From Chitinophaga sancti (GTDB taxonomy: Bacteria > Bacteroidota > Bacteroidia > Chitinophagales > Chitinophagaceae): a stretch of DNA of 64,000 nt. The stretch covers positions 2,506,001 to 2,570,000 of the forward strand of contig NZ_CP139247.1 of assembly GCF_034087045.1 (NCBI RefSeq). The letters run 5' to 3'. Position numbers and translations under genes: made by a program. Below are positions 52,655 through 62,315 of this stretch, one piece after another. Under the pieces are notes generated by a model. That model worked only from the letters and a program-made list of their open reading frames with translations. It searched no databases and was not told the DNA's origin. Every line of letters starts with the position of its first letter. Position 1 is the first letter of the stretch.

Positions 52655-53863
52655 ATGAGCGGAAACGATGTTTGGGTATTAGGTGGTGGCGTCATTTGCG
52701 GTATCGGTAACAACGTACCGGAGTGTATTGCGGCTTTCCGGCAAATGAAGCCGGGCATGACCACTATGCAATACCTGACCTCCACACATCGCGACAGCTT
52801 TCCGGTAGTAGAAGTAAAAGCTGACAACGCTACGCTGGCTGCAAAGGCAGGTCTCCCTGCCCACATCAGCAGAACAGCACTACTCAGTGCCGTTGCAGTA
52901 AAGGAAGCATGGGAGCGTGCAAAGCTGGGCAATATCCGCGAATACCGGGTAGGTCTCGTCTCAGCAAATACCGTAGGGGGGATGGACAAAACGGAACACT
53001 TCTTCGCCGAATACCTGCAGGATAACCAATCCGGCAGATTGCGCGATGTAGTCAACCACGAATGTGGCAGCATCACTGAACTGGTAGCCGATATGCTGGG
53101 CATCCGCCATCATGTATCTACTATCAGTACAGCATGTTCTTCATCTGCAAATGCGATTATGTATGGCGCCAGATTACTCAAAAACAACCTGGTCGACGTT
53201 GTAATTGCAGGAGGAACAGATGCCCTGACCCGCTTCACCCTCAATGGATTTAACACCCTCATGATCCTCGATCAGAAAGCCTGTCGTCCATTCGACGATA
53301 CCCGCACTGGTCTGAACCTTGGAGAAGGCGCCGGCTATATCGTAATGGTCAGCGATGCCATTGCACAAAAGATGGACATCCAGCCATGGTGTAAACTGAC
53401 GGGTTATGCCAATGCCAATGATGCTTACCACCAAACGGCTTCTTCGCCTGATGGCATTGGTAACTACCTGGCGATGCAGCAAGCGATGGAAATGGCAGGC
53501 ATCACTACTGAGGACATGAGCTATATCAACCTGCACGGTACAGGTACGCTCAACAATGATCTGTCAGAAGGTACAGCCATTCAGCGTTTATTTGGGAATG
53601 CCGTGCCTCCGGCCAGCAGTACCAAATCGTTCACCGGTCACACATTGGGTGCCAGTGGTGGTATAGAAGCCGTATTTGCTGCACTGGCAGTGAAAGAGGG
53701 CTATCTTTATCCCAATGCACAGTTCAGCCATCAGATGAAGGAACTGAATTTTTCGCCGGTGACGACATTTTCAGAAGGCAATGTGATCAACAATGTCATG
53801 TCAAACTCTTTTGGATTCGGCGGAAACTGTTCCAGCCTTGTCTTCTCGAAGGAAATTAGTTAG
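52655..53863 (+). CDS. Beta-ketoacyl synthase (third ketosynthase)
   Basis: The 402-residue enzyme keeps Cys161 in STACSSSANAIMYG, the first His in INLHGTGTLNNDLSEG and the second in KSFTGHTLGASGGIE, ending with SFGFGGNCSSLVFSK. It is followed after five bases by a Cys-less ketosynthase-like protein; a KS plus chain-length-factor heterodimer is therefore likely, as in aryl-polyene and type II PKS systems. Confidence 0.92.
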   Translation: MSGNDVWVLGGGVICGIGNNVPECIAAFRQMKPGMTTMQYLTSTHRDSFPVVEVKADNATLAAKAGLPAHISRTALLSAVAVKEAWERAKLGNIREYRVGLVSANTVGGMDKTEHFFAEYLQDNQSGRLRDVVNHECGSITELVADMLGIRHHVSTISTACSSSANAIMYGARLLKNNLVDVVIAGGTDALTRFTLNGFNTLMILDQKACRPFDDTRTGLNLGEGAGYIVMVSDAIAQKMDIQPWCKLTGYANANDAYHQTASSPDGIGNYLAMQQAMEMAGITTEDMSYINLHGTGTLNNDLSEGTAIQRLFGNAVPPASSTKSFTGHTLGASGGIEAVFAALAVKEGYLYPNAQFSHQMKELNFSPVTTFSEGNVINNVMSNSFGFGGNCSSLVFSKEIS

Positions 53864-53868
53864 GAACT

Positions 53869-54888
53869 ATGAACATTTATATAAACGGAACGGGTTGTGT
53901 CTCGCCGCTGGAAACAGCGATAGAAGGGCGTTTGCCATCGGCCAGGCCTTTGTACGACAATATCCGTCTCAAATCGGCAGAACCTGATTACAAGCAATGG
54001 ATCGACATCAAGATGATCCGCAGGATGAGCCGTGTCATTAAAATGGGTGTAGCTGCAGCACAACTGAGTCTTCAGGAAGCGGGGATTTCCAAACCGGAAG
54101 GCATCATCACAGGCACTGCGTATGGTTGCCTGGATGATACAGGTGTGTTCCTCACCAAAATGATTAACCAGAACGAAGAAATGCTGACACCAACGGCATT
54201 CATACAGTCTACTCACAATACAGTGGCTGGACAGATAGCTCTTTTACTGGAATGCCATGCTTACAATAGTACTTTTGTACACAAGGGTTTTTCTTTCGAA
54301 CATGCACTGATAGATAGTATCATGCAGCTGCGCGAAGGAAAGATATCCAACATACTTGCTGGGGCGATGGATGAGCTGACGAATCACAGCTTTAATATCC
54401 TTTCCCGTTTCAATTTATTTAAACACGCTCATTCCGGTGAAGGTGCCGCCTGTTTTGTATTGAGCACAGAGAAGGGGCCGAATGCCATTGCGAAACTGAA
54501 AGGAGTGTCTGTGTTGTATAAACCGGAATCTTTTCAAGAAGTGGCTGCTGATATCGTTGGTTTCCTTGCCGCACATAATTGTAGCCAGGAAGATGTAGAC
54601 CTGGTTATTACAGGTCGTAACGGGGATCCGGCAGGGGATGCGTGGTATGAGCATGTGGAGAATAAGTTATTTAGTGAGTTGCCTGTGGCGCAATTTAAAC
54701 ATCTGTGCGGAGAGTATCCTACTGCCAATGCATTCGGTACCTGGATGGCCAGCAGAATCATTGCCAGTCAGGAAGTGACTCCTGCTGTATTATTCAAGGG
54801 AAATGCGCCAACATCGATAAAGAAGGTATTGTTGTACAATCATCATGACGCCTCGCATCATTCGATGATCCTCTTATCAATATGCTGA
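53869..54888 (+). CDS. Ketosynthase chain-length-factor-like protein
   Basis: The 339-residue ketosynthase-fold protein has no active-site Cys: the region aligned to STACSSSANA reads FVHKGFSFEHALID. The C-terminal half (CGEYPTANAFGTWMASRII) is also degenerate. This matches the chain-length factor or KS-beta of aryl-polyene clusters, which pairs with an active KS (here most likely the one just upstream) and sets chain length. The stop overlaps the next gene by seven bases. Confidence 0.85.
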   Translation: MNIYINGTGCVSPLETAIEGRLPSARPLYDNIRLKSAEPDYKQWIDIKMIRRMSRVIKMGVAAAQLSLQEAGISKPEGIITGTAYGCLDDTGVFLTKMINQNEEMLTPTAFIQSTHNTVAGQIALLLECHAYNSTFVHKGFSFEHALIDSIMQLREGKISNILAGAMDELTNHSFNILSRFNLFKHAHSGEGAACFVLSTEKGPNAIAKLKGVSVLYKPESFQEVAADIVGFLAAHNCSQEDVDLVITGRNGDPAGDAWYEHVENKLFSELPVAQFKHLCGEYPTANAFGTWMASRIIASQEVTPAVLFKGNAPTSIKKVLLYNHHDASHHSMILLSIC

Positions 54889-55643
54889 CACACCGGAATA
54901 CAAATATCGTCCTGATCGCACTTATTGCACTGTTTCTATGGCTGTCATTGCCATGGTGGGCATTTGTATTGCTGTTTATTCCTTATTCAGGCGCACTCGT
55001 ATGGGGCGCCATGCAGATTCAGTCAGGTTTTTTTCTGAAAGCAGTATGTGCTGCTGAGACCGCAGAGAAAGTAGTGGCCCTCACATTTGACGATGGTCCA
55101 CTCACTAAATTTACCCCACAGATACTCGATGTTTTACACAAAGCACAGGCACCTGCTGCTTTCTTTTGCATTGGCAACAGGATAGCAGGACAGGAAGCTT
55201 TGCTGAAAAGAATAGATGCAGAAGGACATGTGATCGGGAATCACAGCTACTCTCATCACTTCTGGTTTGACCTGTTTCCAGCAAAGAAAATGCTGGCAGA
55301 ATTGCAACAGGTAGATTCCGCTATTGAAAAGTTGACAGGCAAAAGGCCTCGCCTCTTCCGCCCGCCCTATGGTGTGACAAATCCGAATGTACGCAGGGCT
55401 GTACAGAGAGGAAAATACACAGCTATTGGCTGGAATATCCGTTCGCTGGATACAGTGGCCAAACAAGCAGATGAACTGATGAACAGGATTTTATCTGGTT
55501 TGAAACCTGGTGCTGTCATTCTCATGCATGATTCAATCTCCCTCACTGTAGAAATACTGCCGGCATTGATCGCGCGCATCCGTGAACAAGGATATACTAT
55601 TAAAAGAATTGATCAATTACTAAATATACCCGCATATGCGTAG
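54882..55643 (+). CDS. Polysaccharide-deacetylase (NodB) family protein
   Basis: The 253-residue protein has one or two N-terminal membrane helices (about 7-45) and a NodB domain with VALTFDDGPLTKFT (the Asp pair), GNHSYSHH (metal-binding His) and RLFRPPYGVTNPN. All catalytic positions seem intact. Such genes recur in flexirubin clusters, where the role is unclear; a deacylation or de-esterification of a pigment precursor is conceivable. Both ends overlap their neighbours (7 and 8 bases), so it is firmly part of the operon. Confidence 0.88.
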   Translation: MLTHRNTNIVLIALIALFLWLSLPWWAFVLLFIPYSGALVWGAMQIQSGFFLKAVCAAETAEKVVALTFDDGPLTKFTPQILDVLHKAQAPAAFFCIGNRIAGQEALLKRIDAEGHVIGNHSYSHHFWFDLFPAKKMLAELQQVDSAIEKLTGKRPRLFRPPYGVTNPNVRRAVQRGKYTAIGWNIRSLDTVAKQADELMNRILSGLKPGAVILMHDSISLTVEILPALIARIREQGYTIKRIDQLLNIPAYA

Positions 55644-56274
55644 ATGGATAATAGCATTGATAATGATGTGTGGTGGGGTACAGGTAAATGCCCAACAGCA
55701 TCCGGGATACAAACTGGTAGCAGACGTAGCAGGTTTTAAGCAGCAGTTTGCCACAGCCTCCCGTCAGACGCAGTCTATACAATGTGATTTTGTGCAGGAA
55801 AAAAACCTGAGCATGCTGGCAGACAAGATCACTTCCAAAGGCAAGTTCTGGTTCAAAAAAGAAAATAAGGTAAGAATGGAGTATACCACTCCATCGTACT
55901 ACCTGCTGGTGATGAATGGCAAAGACATCAAAACCAAAGATGGTCAGAAAGAAAGCCATGTATCTACCAAAGGCAACAAACTGTTCGAGCAGATCAACAG
56001 GATCACTGTGGATTGTGTACAGGGAAATGTAGTGGACAATGCAGATTTTAAAACCACCATCCTTGAAAACACCGCTGGTTACCTGCTGGAAATGACACCA
56101 GTGAACAAACAGCTGGCACAGTACTTCAAGACCATCGTACTGCTGGTAGACAAGAAAGATCTGACTGTGAATAAGATTGAGATGTACGAAGCCGGTGGAG
56201 ACAATACCACCATCAGCTTTCTGCACAAACAACTGAATGTAAATATACCGGATGCGACTTTTGCTGCTAAATAG
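55636..56274 (+). CDS. LolA-like periplasmic lipid/lipoprotein carrier
   Basis: The 212-residue exported protein (signal ending VQVNAQQ near residue 20) has the LolA pattern: QSIQCDFVQEKNLSML, KGKFWFKKENKVRMEYTTP in parts and PSYYLLVMNGKDI. LolA-type half-barrels shuttle lipidated cargo between membranes. In aryl-polyene clusters a LolA-like protein is thought to carry the pigment-lipid toward the outer membrane. It overlaps the next lipoprotein gene by 23 bases. Confidence 0.85.
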   Translation: MRRWIIALIMMCGGVQVNAQQHPGYKLVADVAGFKQQFATASRQTQSIQCDFVQEKNLSMLADKITSKGKFWFKKENKVRMEYTTPSYYLLVMNGKDIKTKDGQKESHVSTKGNKLFEQINRITVDCVQGNVVDNADFKTTILENTAGYLLEMTPVNKQLAQYFKTIVLLVDKKDLTVNKIEMYEAGGDNTTISFLHKQLNVNIPDATFAAK

Positions 56275-56872
56275 TCTGTTGCTACTATGCATACTGACCA
56301 GCTGTACCAATGTATACAAAGACCTGCGACAGGCAACAGGCGATCCTGCCTGCATTACGCAGTTCAGGCCACAGTTTGACAATACATTGTACAGCACACA
56401 GGTAGATGTGATGAAGCATCACCTGAGTGGTTTACTGTTCTTCAAGCAAATGCCGGATAGCAGTCAGCGGGTGGTGTTTGCAAATGAGATGGGCTTTAAG
56501 TTCTTCGACTTTGAGTTTACTAAGGACGGACAGTTCATCAAGCATTACATGATGGACAAGATGGATAAGAAGGCGGTCGTAAAGACGTTGAGAGGGGATT
56601 TTGAGCTGGTGTTATTACATCCTGATTTACGGCAGGCAATAGTTAAGAAGGATGATAACTTTCGCTATGTAATCGTTCCTACAGCAAAAGGGAACAACTA
56701 TTATATTACCGACACTACCTGTACAAAGCTGGAAAGGATTGAAAAATCATCTTCCCGCAAACCGGTAGTAAAGGCCTGGCTCACGGATTATAAAAACGGT
56801 GTGCCGGATACAATCCTGATCAGACATCAGGGATTCAAATTTAATATTTCACTACAACGCGTACAGAAATAA
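56252..56872 (+). CDS. Lipoprotein of unknown function in the pigment cluster
   Basis: The 206-residue protein has lipobox LTSC (Cys18) after MRLLLLNSLLLLCI. The rest (VMKHHLSGLLFFKQ, FANEMGFKFFDFEF, KKDDNFRYVIVPTAKGNNYY) has a compact beta-rich character. It follows a LolA-like gene, the same place that DUF3261 lipoproteins hold in proteobacterial aryl-polyene clusters, so it could be a LolB-like acceptor at the outer membrane. This is by analogy; no sequence family was recognised. Confidence 0.7.
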   Translation: MRLLLLNSLLLLCILTSCTNVYKDLRQATGDPACITQFRPQFDNTLYSTQVDVMKHHLSGLLFFKQMPDSSQRVVFANEMGFKFFDFEFTKDGQFIKHYMMDKMDKKAVVKTLRGDFELVLLHPDLRQAIVKKDDNFRYVIVPTAKGNNYYITDTTCTKLERIEKSSSRKPVVKAWLTDYKNGVPDTILIRHQGFKFNISLQRVQK

Positions 56873-57243
56873 TGTTAGCAGGAAAATTATATACACTGGA
56901 ACAGACATTACAGGAGGCCGTAGACAGCGCCACTTATCGTATTGTGCTGAATGCGCAGCATCCTGTATTTGAAGGCCATTTCCCCGGGCGCCCTGTGGTA
57001 CCCGGTGTAACGATGATGCAAACCATCCAGGAACTGCTGGAAGGCAGGTTACAGCAGAAGGTGGTGCTGAAAAAAGCCAGCCAGATGAAGTTTCTGAACA
57101 TGATTGATCCAAATGCGAACCCGCAGGTGGACGTGACTATTCAGCACAAGGAACAGGAAGGAGAAATCAAAGTGACAGCCTCGCTGAAGTTTGATGTGCT
57201 CACATTTATGAAATTTCAGGGATCATTCGTAGCCGCTTCATGA
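56872..57243 (+). CDS. 3-hydroxyacyl-ACP dehydratase (FabZ-like)
   Basis: The 123-residue hotdog protein has the classic FEGHFPGRPVVPGVTMMQTIQELLE, with the catalytic His in GHFPGRP and the helix acid. It would dehydrate 3-hydroxyacyl-ACP. It is coupled on both sides: TAATG with the lipoprotein gene and ATGA with the GT2 gene. Confidence 0.88.
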   Translation: MLAGKLYTLEQTLQEAVDSATYRIVLNAQHPVFEGHFPGRPVVPGVTMMQTIQELLEGRLQQKVVLKKASQMKFLNMIDPNANPQVDVTIQHKEQEGEIKVTASLKFDVLTFMKFQGSFVAAS

Positions 57244-58445
57244 CGGAACAGCCAATATACAACGATCAGTTTTCGGCACACAAAGTAGCCGTACTGATTC
57301 CTACCTACAACAATGCCGGCACACTCAAAGCTGTGCTGCAGGATGTATTATCCTATACCCACCATGTGATCGTGGTGAACGATGGCAGCACGGATAGTAC
57401 TACTGTTATCCTGGATGAGTTTCCGCACATTCAACGGGTGGAGTACACGCCGAACCAAGGAAAAGGTATTGCCCTGCGCAGAGGCTTTAAATACGCCATG
57501 CAGCAGGGGTACGACTATGTGATCACTATGGATGCTGATGGGCAGCACTTTGCTTCAGACCTGCCGGTGATGTTGGAAATGGTGAGCACGCATCCTAAGT
57601 CCATCGTGATTGGTGCACGTAATTTGCAACAGGAAAACATGCCCGGCAAAAATACATTTGCCAACAAGTTTTCCAACTTCTGGTTCTATGTGGAAACAGG
57701 GTTGAAAATGCCGGACACACAATCCGGTTATCGCCTGTATCCAATATATGCTATGAAGGGCATGCACTTCTGGTGTACAAAATATGAATTTGAAATAGAA
57801 GTAATGGTGCGCAGTGCCTGGAAGGGCATAGGCATCAATTCAGCGCCTGTAAAGGTATATTATCCGCCAGCTGAGGAGCGGGTTTCTCACTTCCGCCCGC
57901 TGCGCGATTTTTCCCGTATCAGTGTATTGAACACGGTATTGGTGCTGATCACCTTTCTGTATATCAAGCCACGCGACTTTATCCGCTACCTCTTCAAAAA
58001 GGAGAGCTGGAAGAGTATCTGGAATGATCATATTCTGAACAGGAATGAATCCAATGCGAAGAAGGCAGCGGCCATCGCGTTGGGGGTGTTCCTGGGTATC
58101 GTACCCATATGGGGTTTTCAGCTGCTGAGTGCTTACCTGCTGGCAGCGAGATTAAAACTCAACAAGGCTTTGGTGCTGATAGCATGTAATATCAGCGTAC
58201 CGCCTATGATCCCTTTTATCATCTTTGTCAGCTTTGCAACAGGTAAGTTCTGGATGAAGAATGGCAGTATGACCATCAACTTTAGTAAGCAACTGAGCTT
58301 TGAAACGGTGAAGCTGAATTTTGAACAATATCTCTATGGTAGTATTACGCTTTCGATCGTGGCTGGCTTGCTGGCAGGATTGATAGTGTATGCATTACTT
58401 TCTATATTCAGGAACGATCCTATAAAACAAGACCAGCCAATTTAG
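57240..58445 (+). CDS. GT2 glycosyltransferase with C-terminal DUF2062 membrane domain
   Basis: The 401-residue protein has a GT-A domain (about 1-230) with VAVLIPTYNNAGTL, VVNDGSTDST, the metal-binding DADGQ and SGYRLYP. The C-terminal domain (about 270-380, with IALGVFLGIVPIWGFQ and IACNISVPPMIPFI) is DUF2062. The same combination occurs in aryl-polyene clusters. It may add a sugar to a lipid anchor or pigment; the acceptor is unknown. Confidence 0.88.
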   Translation: MTEQPIYNDQFSAHKVAVLIPTYNNAGTLKAVLQDVLSYTHHVIVVNDGSTDSTTVILDEFPHIQRVEYTPNQGKGIALRRGFKYAMQQGYDYVITMDADGQHFASDLPVMLEMVSTHPKSIVIGARNLQQENMPGKNTFANKFSNFWFYVETGLKMPDTQSGYRLYPIYAMKGMHFWCTKYEFEIEVMVRSAWKGIGINSAPVKVYYPPAEERVSHFRPLRDFSRISVLNTVLVLITFLYIKPRDFIRYLFKKESWKSIWNDHILNRNESNAKKAAAIALGVFLGIVPIWGFQLLSAYLLAARLKLNKALVLIACNISVPPMIPFIIFVSFATGKFWMKNGSMTINFSKQLSFETVKLNFEQYLYGSITLSIVAGLLAGLIVYALLSIFRNDPIKQDQPI

Positions 58446-58460
58446 TTAAGCATTATCAGT

Positions 58461-61400
58461 ATGGGCAAAATATTCGTAGGCATATACAATTTCTTTGATC
58501 GTCACAAAGCATGGTGCTGGGCCTGTATGCTATTCAGTTTTGTACTGGTAGGCGTAGGGGCGTGGCAGATCCGGCTGGAAGAGGATATTACCCGTATTCT
58601 GCCCCAGGATAAAACCCTCGATAAGTTACAGCAGGTGTTCAATGATTCACACTTTGCTGATAAGCTGGTCATTACTATTTCACAAAAAGATAGCACTGCT
58701 GCTGCACAACCGGATAGTCTCACTGCATTTGCCGGTGAACTGGCTGATAGTGCAAAAGTACACCTGGCTCCCTGGATGAACCAGATCCAGGCACAGGTAC
58801 AGGATAGTACCGTGCTGGATATGATGCAGGTAATGCAGGATCACCTGCCTGTATTCCTGGAAGAACAGGATTATGCACGCATCGATTCACTCATTACCCC
58901 CGGGCGCTTACAGCAATCACTGCAAAGCAATTATAACACCCTGATCTCACCGGCAGGATTGGTGGTGAAAAAAGTGATCGGCGTGGATCCTACCGGCATG
59001 TCCTGGCTGGGTATCAAGAAATTACAACACTTACAATACGACGACCATTTTGAGCTGTATGATGGTTACATCATGACGAAGGACCATCAGCACATCTTAA
59101 TGTTCATCACTCCAAAGTTTCCTCCCAGTGCAACGGGAAAGAATACGGTTTTCTTAGATGAACTACAGGCGCAGATCGATTCATTGCAGGAACATCATTC
59201 ATTTACGACCGCTTCTTATTTTGGAGGAACGGCTGTATCAGCAGGTAATGCGATACAGTTGAAAAAGGATTTGGTGCTTACACTGAGCATTACCATTGTT
59301 GTATTTGTGATACTGATTCCATTGTATTTCCGTAAAAAGAGAGCAGCGGTATTGCTAATGCTGCCGGTAGTATTCGGTGGCTTATTTTCCCTGGCCTGTA
59401 TCTGGCTGGTACAAGGTAGCATCTCTGGTATTGCATTGGGTGTGGGTGCGGTCGTATTGGGGATTGCGATCAACTACTCCCTGCATGTATTTAACCACTA
59501 CCGACATTTCCCCGACATCCGTGAGGTGATCAATGACCTTGCGGCACCGATGACGATCGGTAGCTTTACCACGATCGGTGGTTTCTTTTGTCTACAGTTC
59601 ATAGAATCTCCTATTTTGCAGGATGTGGGCATCTTTGCTGCATTCAGTCTGATTGGGGCTGCATTGTTCTCCCTTATTTTCTTACCCCATCTGATTGTAT
59701 TAGGAAAGAGAGAAGAAGTAGCTCATCATGACACCTGGTTAGATAAGATGTCTACTTATAAACCAGAGAAAAATAAATGGCTGGTAGGTGGTATTCTTGT
59801 GTTGACAGTGATCTTCATCTTTACTATGAAAAATGTAGCTTTTGAAAGCGATATGATGCGTATGAACTTTATGCGTCCTGAGCTGAAAGAAGCAGAAACT
59901 ACCCTCAATAAGGTCAATGCTTACACCGCACAATCTGTATACCTGATCACCGAAGGTCCCGACCTGGAAACCGCCTTGCAACGCAGCGAAGCATTGCTGC
60001 CAGAGGTAAATCAGTTACAACAACAGGGTGCTGTGAAAAAGTATACTGGTGTGAATGTATTGTTACTTTCCAATCAGGAACAACAACGTCGTATTCAAAG
60101 ATGGAACAGTTACTGGACACCTGAGAAGAAACAACAGGTCATTGCATATCTGCAGCAGCATGGCCCTGCCGTAGGTTTTAAACCCGCTGCCTTCGAACCA
60201 TTTGCACACTGGCTCACACAGCACTTCGAACATATACCGGATGCAACCTTACATAACCTGCGTACAGGATCATTAGGCGATTTTATCACAGAAAAGCATG
60301 GTAAGATATCGCTCGTAACGCTGTTGAAAGTAGATCCTGCACAGAAAAAGACGGTCTACGAAAAGCTGGAACACGATCCCAATACTACCATTCTCGACAA
60401 GCAATATGTAACGAACCGTTTAGTAGTCGTATTGCAAAGTGAATTCAGCAGCATTGCCTGGATGACTTCATTGCTGGTATTCTTTGCATTATTAATCTCA
60501 TACGGTCGTATAGAACTCACCATCATCACCTTTATCCCCATGGCCATCAGCTGGGTGTGGATATTGGGTATCATGGGGCTGTTTGGTATCCGGTTCAATA
60601 TTGTGAATATTATTCTCAGTACATTCATCTTTGGTTTGGGTGACGATTACAGCATCTTTACCATGGATGGGTTATTGCAACGATACAAGACGGGTAAAGA
60701 AGAGAACCTATCTTCATTCCGTTCTTCCATCTTCCTGTCGGCGATTACTACTATCATCGGTCTGGGAGTAATGATCTTTGCAAAACATCCTTCCCTGAAG
60801 TCGCTGGCATTGATCTCTATCATTGGTATCAGCTCCGTAGTGTTGGTATCACAGGTACTGATTCCGTTCCTGTTCAACTGGCTCATTACTAACAGGGTCA
60901 ATAAAGGCAGGGCGCCGTGGACACTGCATGGCTGGCTGAAGTCAGTGTTCTCATTCACTTACTTTGTATTCGGTTGTCTGCTTATGACGGTGATAGGATG
61001 GTTCCTGCTCCGTATCAATCCATTCAATAGGAAAGTTGGTAAGCGGTTGTATCATCGCTTATTGTCAAAATACACATGGTCTGTAATATACATTATGGGC
61101 AATGTGAAAAAGAAGATCATTAATCCTTTGGGTGAAAAGCTGGATAAGCCAGCTGTCATCATCAGCAATCATACGTCATTTCTTGATATCCTGGTCTCTA
61201 CTATGCTGCATCCGAATGTGGTGCTGCTCACCAGTAAGTGGGTATGGAACTCACCTGTATTTGGTGCAGTGGTGAGAATGGCTGATTACTACCCGGTGGC
61301 AGATGGTGCAGAAGGTAGTATTGAGAAACTGAAAGAACAGGTAGACAATGGCTACTCTATCGTAGTATATCCTGAGGGTACCCGTTCTCCTGATGGTAAA

Positions 61401-62315
61401 ATGAAACGCTTCCACAAAGGTGCTTTCTATATCGCAGAACAGTTAGGGCTGGATATTCTACCAATCATTATTCATGGCACAGGTTACACCATGAGTAAGA
61501 ATGACTTCCTGCTCAAGGATGGGCATATCACGGTGAAATACCTGCCCCGTATTGCACCCGGTGATAACTATGCTGCGCGTACCAAGGAGGTGAGCCGTTA
61601 TTTCAAAGCAGAGTATGAAGTGCTGCGTCAGTCCATAGAAACACCTGCCTACTATCGTGAGCAGATGATCTATAACTATATCTATAAAGGCCCGGTATTG
61701 GAATGGTACATGCGTATCAAAACAAAACTGGAAGGTAACTATGAACTGTTCGATGAGCTGCTGCCAAAGAAAGGCCGAATACTGGATGTAGGCTGTGGAT
61801 ATGGATTCCTGAGCTATATGCTCCACTGGATGTCGCCTGACAGAGTGATTAAGGGGATCGATTATGATGAAGATAAGATCATCACCGCACAGCATGGCTA
61901 CCTGAGAGGAGAGCAGCTGTCATTTGAATGCGTAGACGTAACCAATTATACATTTGACAGGTACGATGCATTTGTGATCACAGATGTATTGCATTACCTG
62001 CAGGCGGACGAGCAGGCAAAAGTACTGTCAGCGTGCATCGATCAACTGGAACCGGGTGGCGTGATCATAGTAAGGGATGGAGACAGTGACCTCACCGAAA
62101 GGCATGAAGGTACCCGTCTTACTGAATTCTTTTCTACTAAACTGCTTGGGTTCAACAAGACAAAAGATAAACCCTTGTCCTTCTTTTCCTCATCAGCCAT
62201 CGCCAATATTGTAGCAGCTAATGGCGCCGTGATGGAGAAAATTGATAACACGCGTTATACCTCAAATGTTATTTTTATCATCAAAAAGTTACCCCCTGAA
62301 GATGCAGCAATATGA
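58461..62315 (+). CDS. MMPL transporter - acyltransferase - methyltransferase fusion
   Basis: The 1284-residue protein has three parts. Residues 1 to about 860 form an RND/MMPL exporter with a first helix at about 17-35, a periplasmic loop, two sets of five to six helices (about 270-425 and 660-850) and the core motif GLGDDYSIF. Residues about 885-1070 are a PlsC-type acyltransferase with ISNHTSFLD (His-x4-Asp) and VVYPEGTRSPDG. Residues about 1095-1280 are a SAM methyltransferase with GRILDVGCGYGF. One frame covers all. It probably exports or assembles the lipid-linked pigment. Similar fusions are known in flexirubin-type clusters. Confidence 0.9.
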   Translation: MGKIFVGIYNFFDRHKAWCWACMLFSFVLVGVGAWQIRLEEDITRILPQDKTLDKLQQVFNDSHFADKLVITISQKDSTAAAQPDSLTAFAGELADSAKVHLAPWMNQIQAQVQDSTVLDMMQVMQDHLPVFLEEQDYARIDSLITPGRLQQSLQSNYNTLISPAGLVVKKVIGVDPTGMSWLGIKKLQHLQYDDHFELYDGYIMTKDHQHILMFITPKFPPSATGKNTVFLDELQAQIDSLQEHHSFTTASYFGGTAVSAGNAIQLKKDLVLTLSITIVVFVILIPLYFRKKRAAVLLMLPVVFGGLFSLACIWLVQGSISGIALGVGAVVLGIAINYSLHVFNHYRHFPDIREVINDLAAPMTIGSFTTIGGFFCLQFIESPILQDVGIFAAFSLIGAALFSLIFLPHLIVLGKREEVAHHDTWLDKMSTYKPEKNKWLVGGILVLTVIFIFTMKNVAFESDMMRMNFMRPELKEAETTLNKVNAYTAQSVYLITEGPDLETALQRSEALLPEVNQLQQQGAVKKYTGVNVLLLSNQEQQRRIQRWNSYWTPEKKQQVIAYLQQHGPAVGFKPAAFEPFAHWLTQHFEHIPDATLHNLRTGSLGDFITEKHGKISLVTLLKVDPAQKKTVYEKLEHDPNTTILDKQYVTNRLVVVLQSEFSSIAWMTSLLVFFALLISYGRIELTIITFIPMAISWVWILGIMGLFGIRFNIVNIILSTFIFGLGDDYSIFTMDGLLQRYKTGKEENLSSFRSSIFLSAITTIIGLGVMIFAKHPSLKSLALISIIGISSVVLVSQVLIPFLFNWLITNRVNKGRAPWTLHGWLKSVFSFTYFVFGCLLMTVIGWFLLRINPFNRKVGKRLYHRLLSKYTWSVIYIMGNVKKKIINPLGEKLDKPAVIISNHTSFLDILVSTMLHPNVVLLTSKWVWNSPVFGAVVRMADYYPVADGAEGSIEKLKEQVDNGYSIVVYPEGTRSPDGKMKRFHKGAFYIAEQLGLDILPIIIHGTGYTMSKNDFLLKDGHITVKYLPRIAPGDNYAARTKEVSRYFKAEYEVLRQSIETPAYYREQMIYNYIYKGPVLEWYMRIKTKLEGNYELFDELLPKKGRILDVGCGYGFLSYMLHWMSPDRVIKGIDYDEDKIITAQHGYLRGEQLSFECVDVTNYTFDRYDAFVITDVLHYLQADEQAKVLSACIDQLEPGGVIIVRDGDSDLTERHEGTRLTEFFSTKLLGFNKTKDKPLSFFSSSAIANIVAANGAVMEKIDNTRYTSNVIFIIKKLPPEDAAI

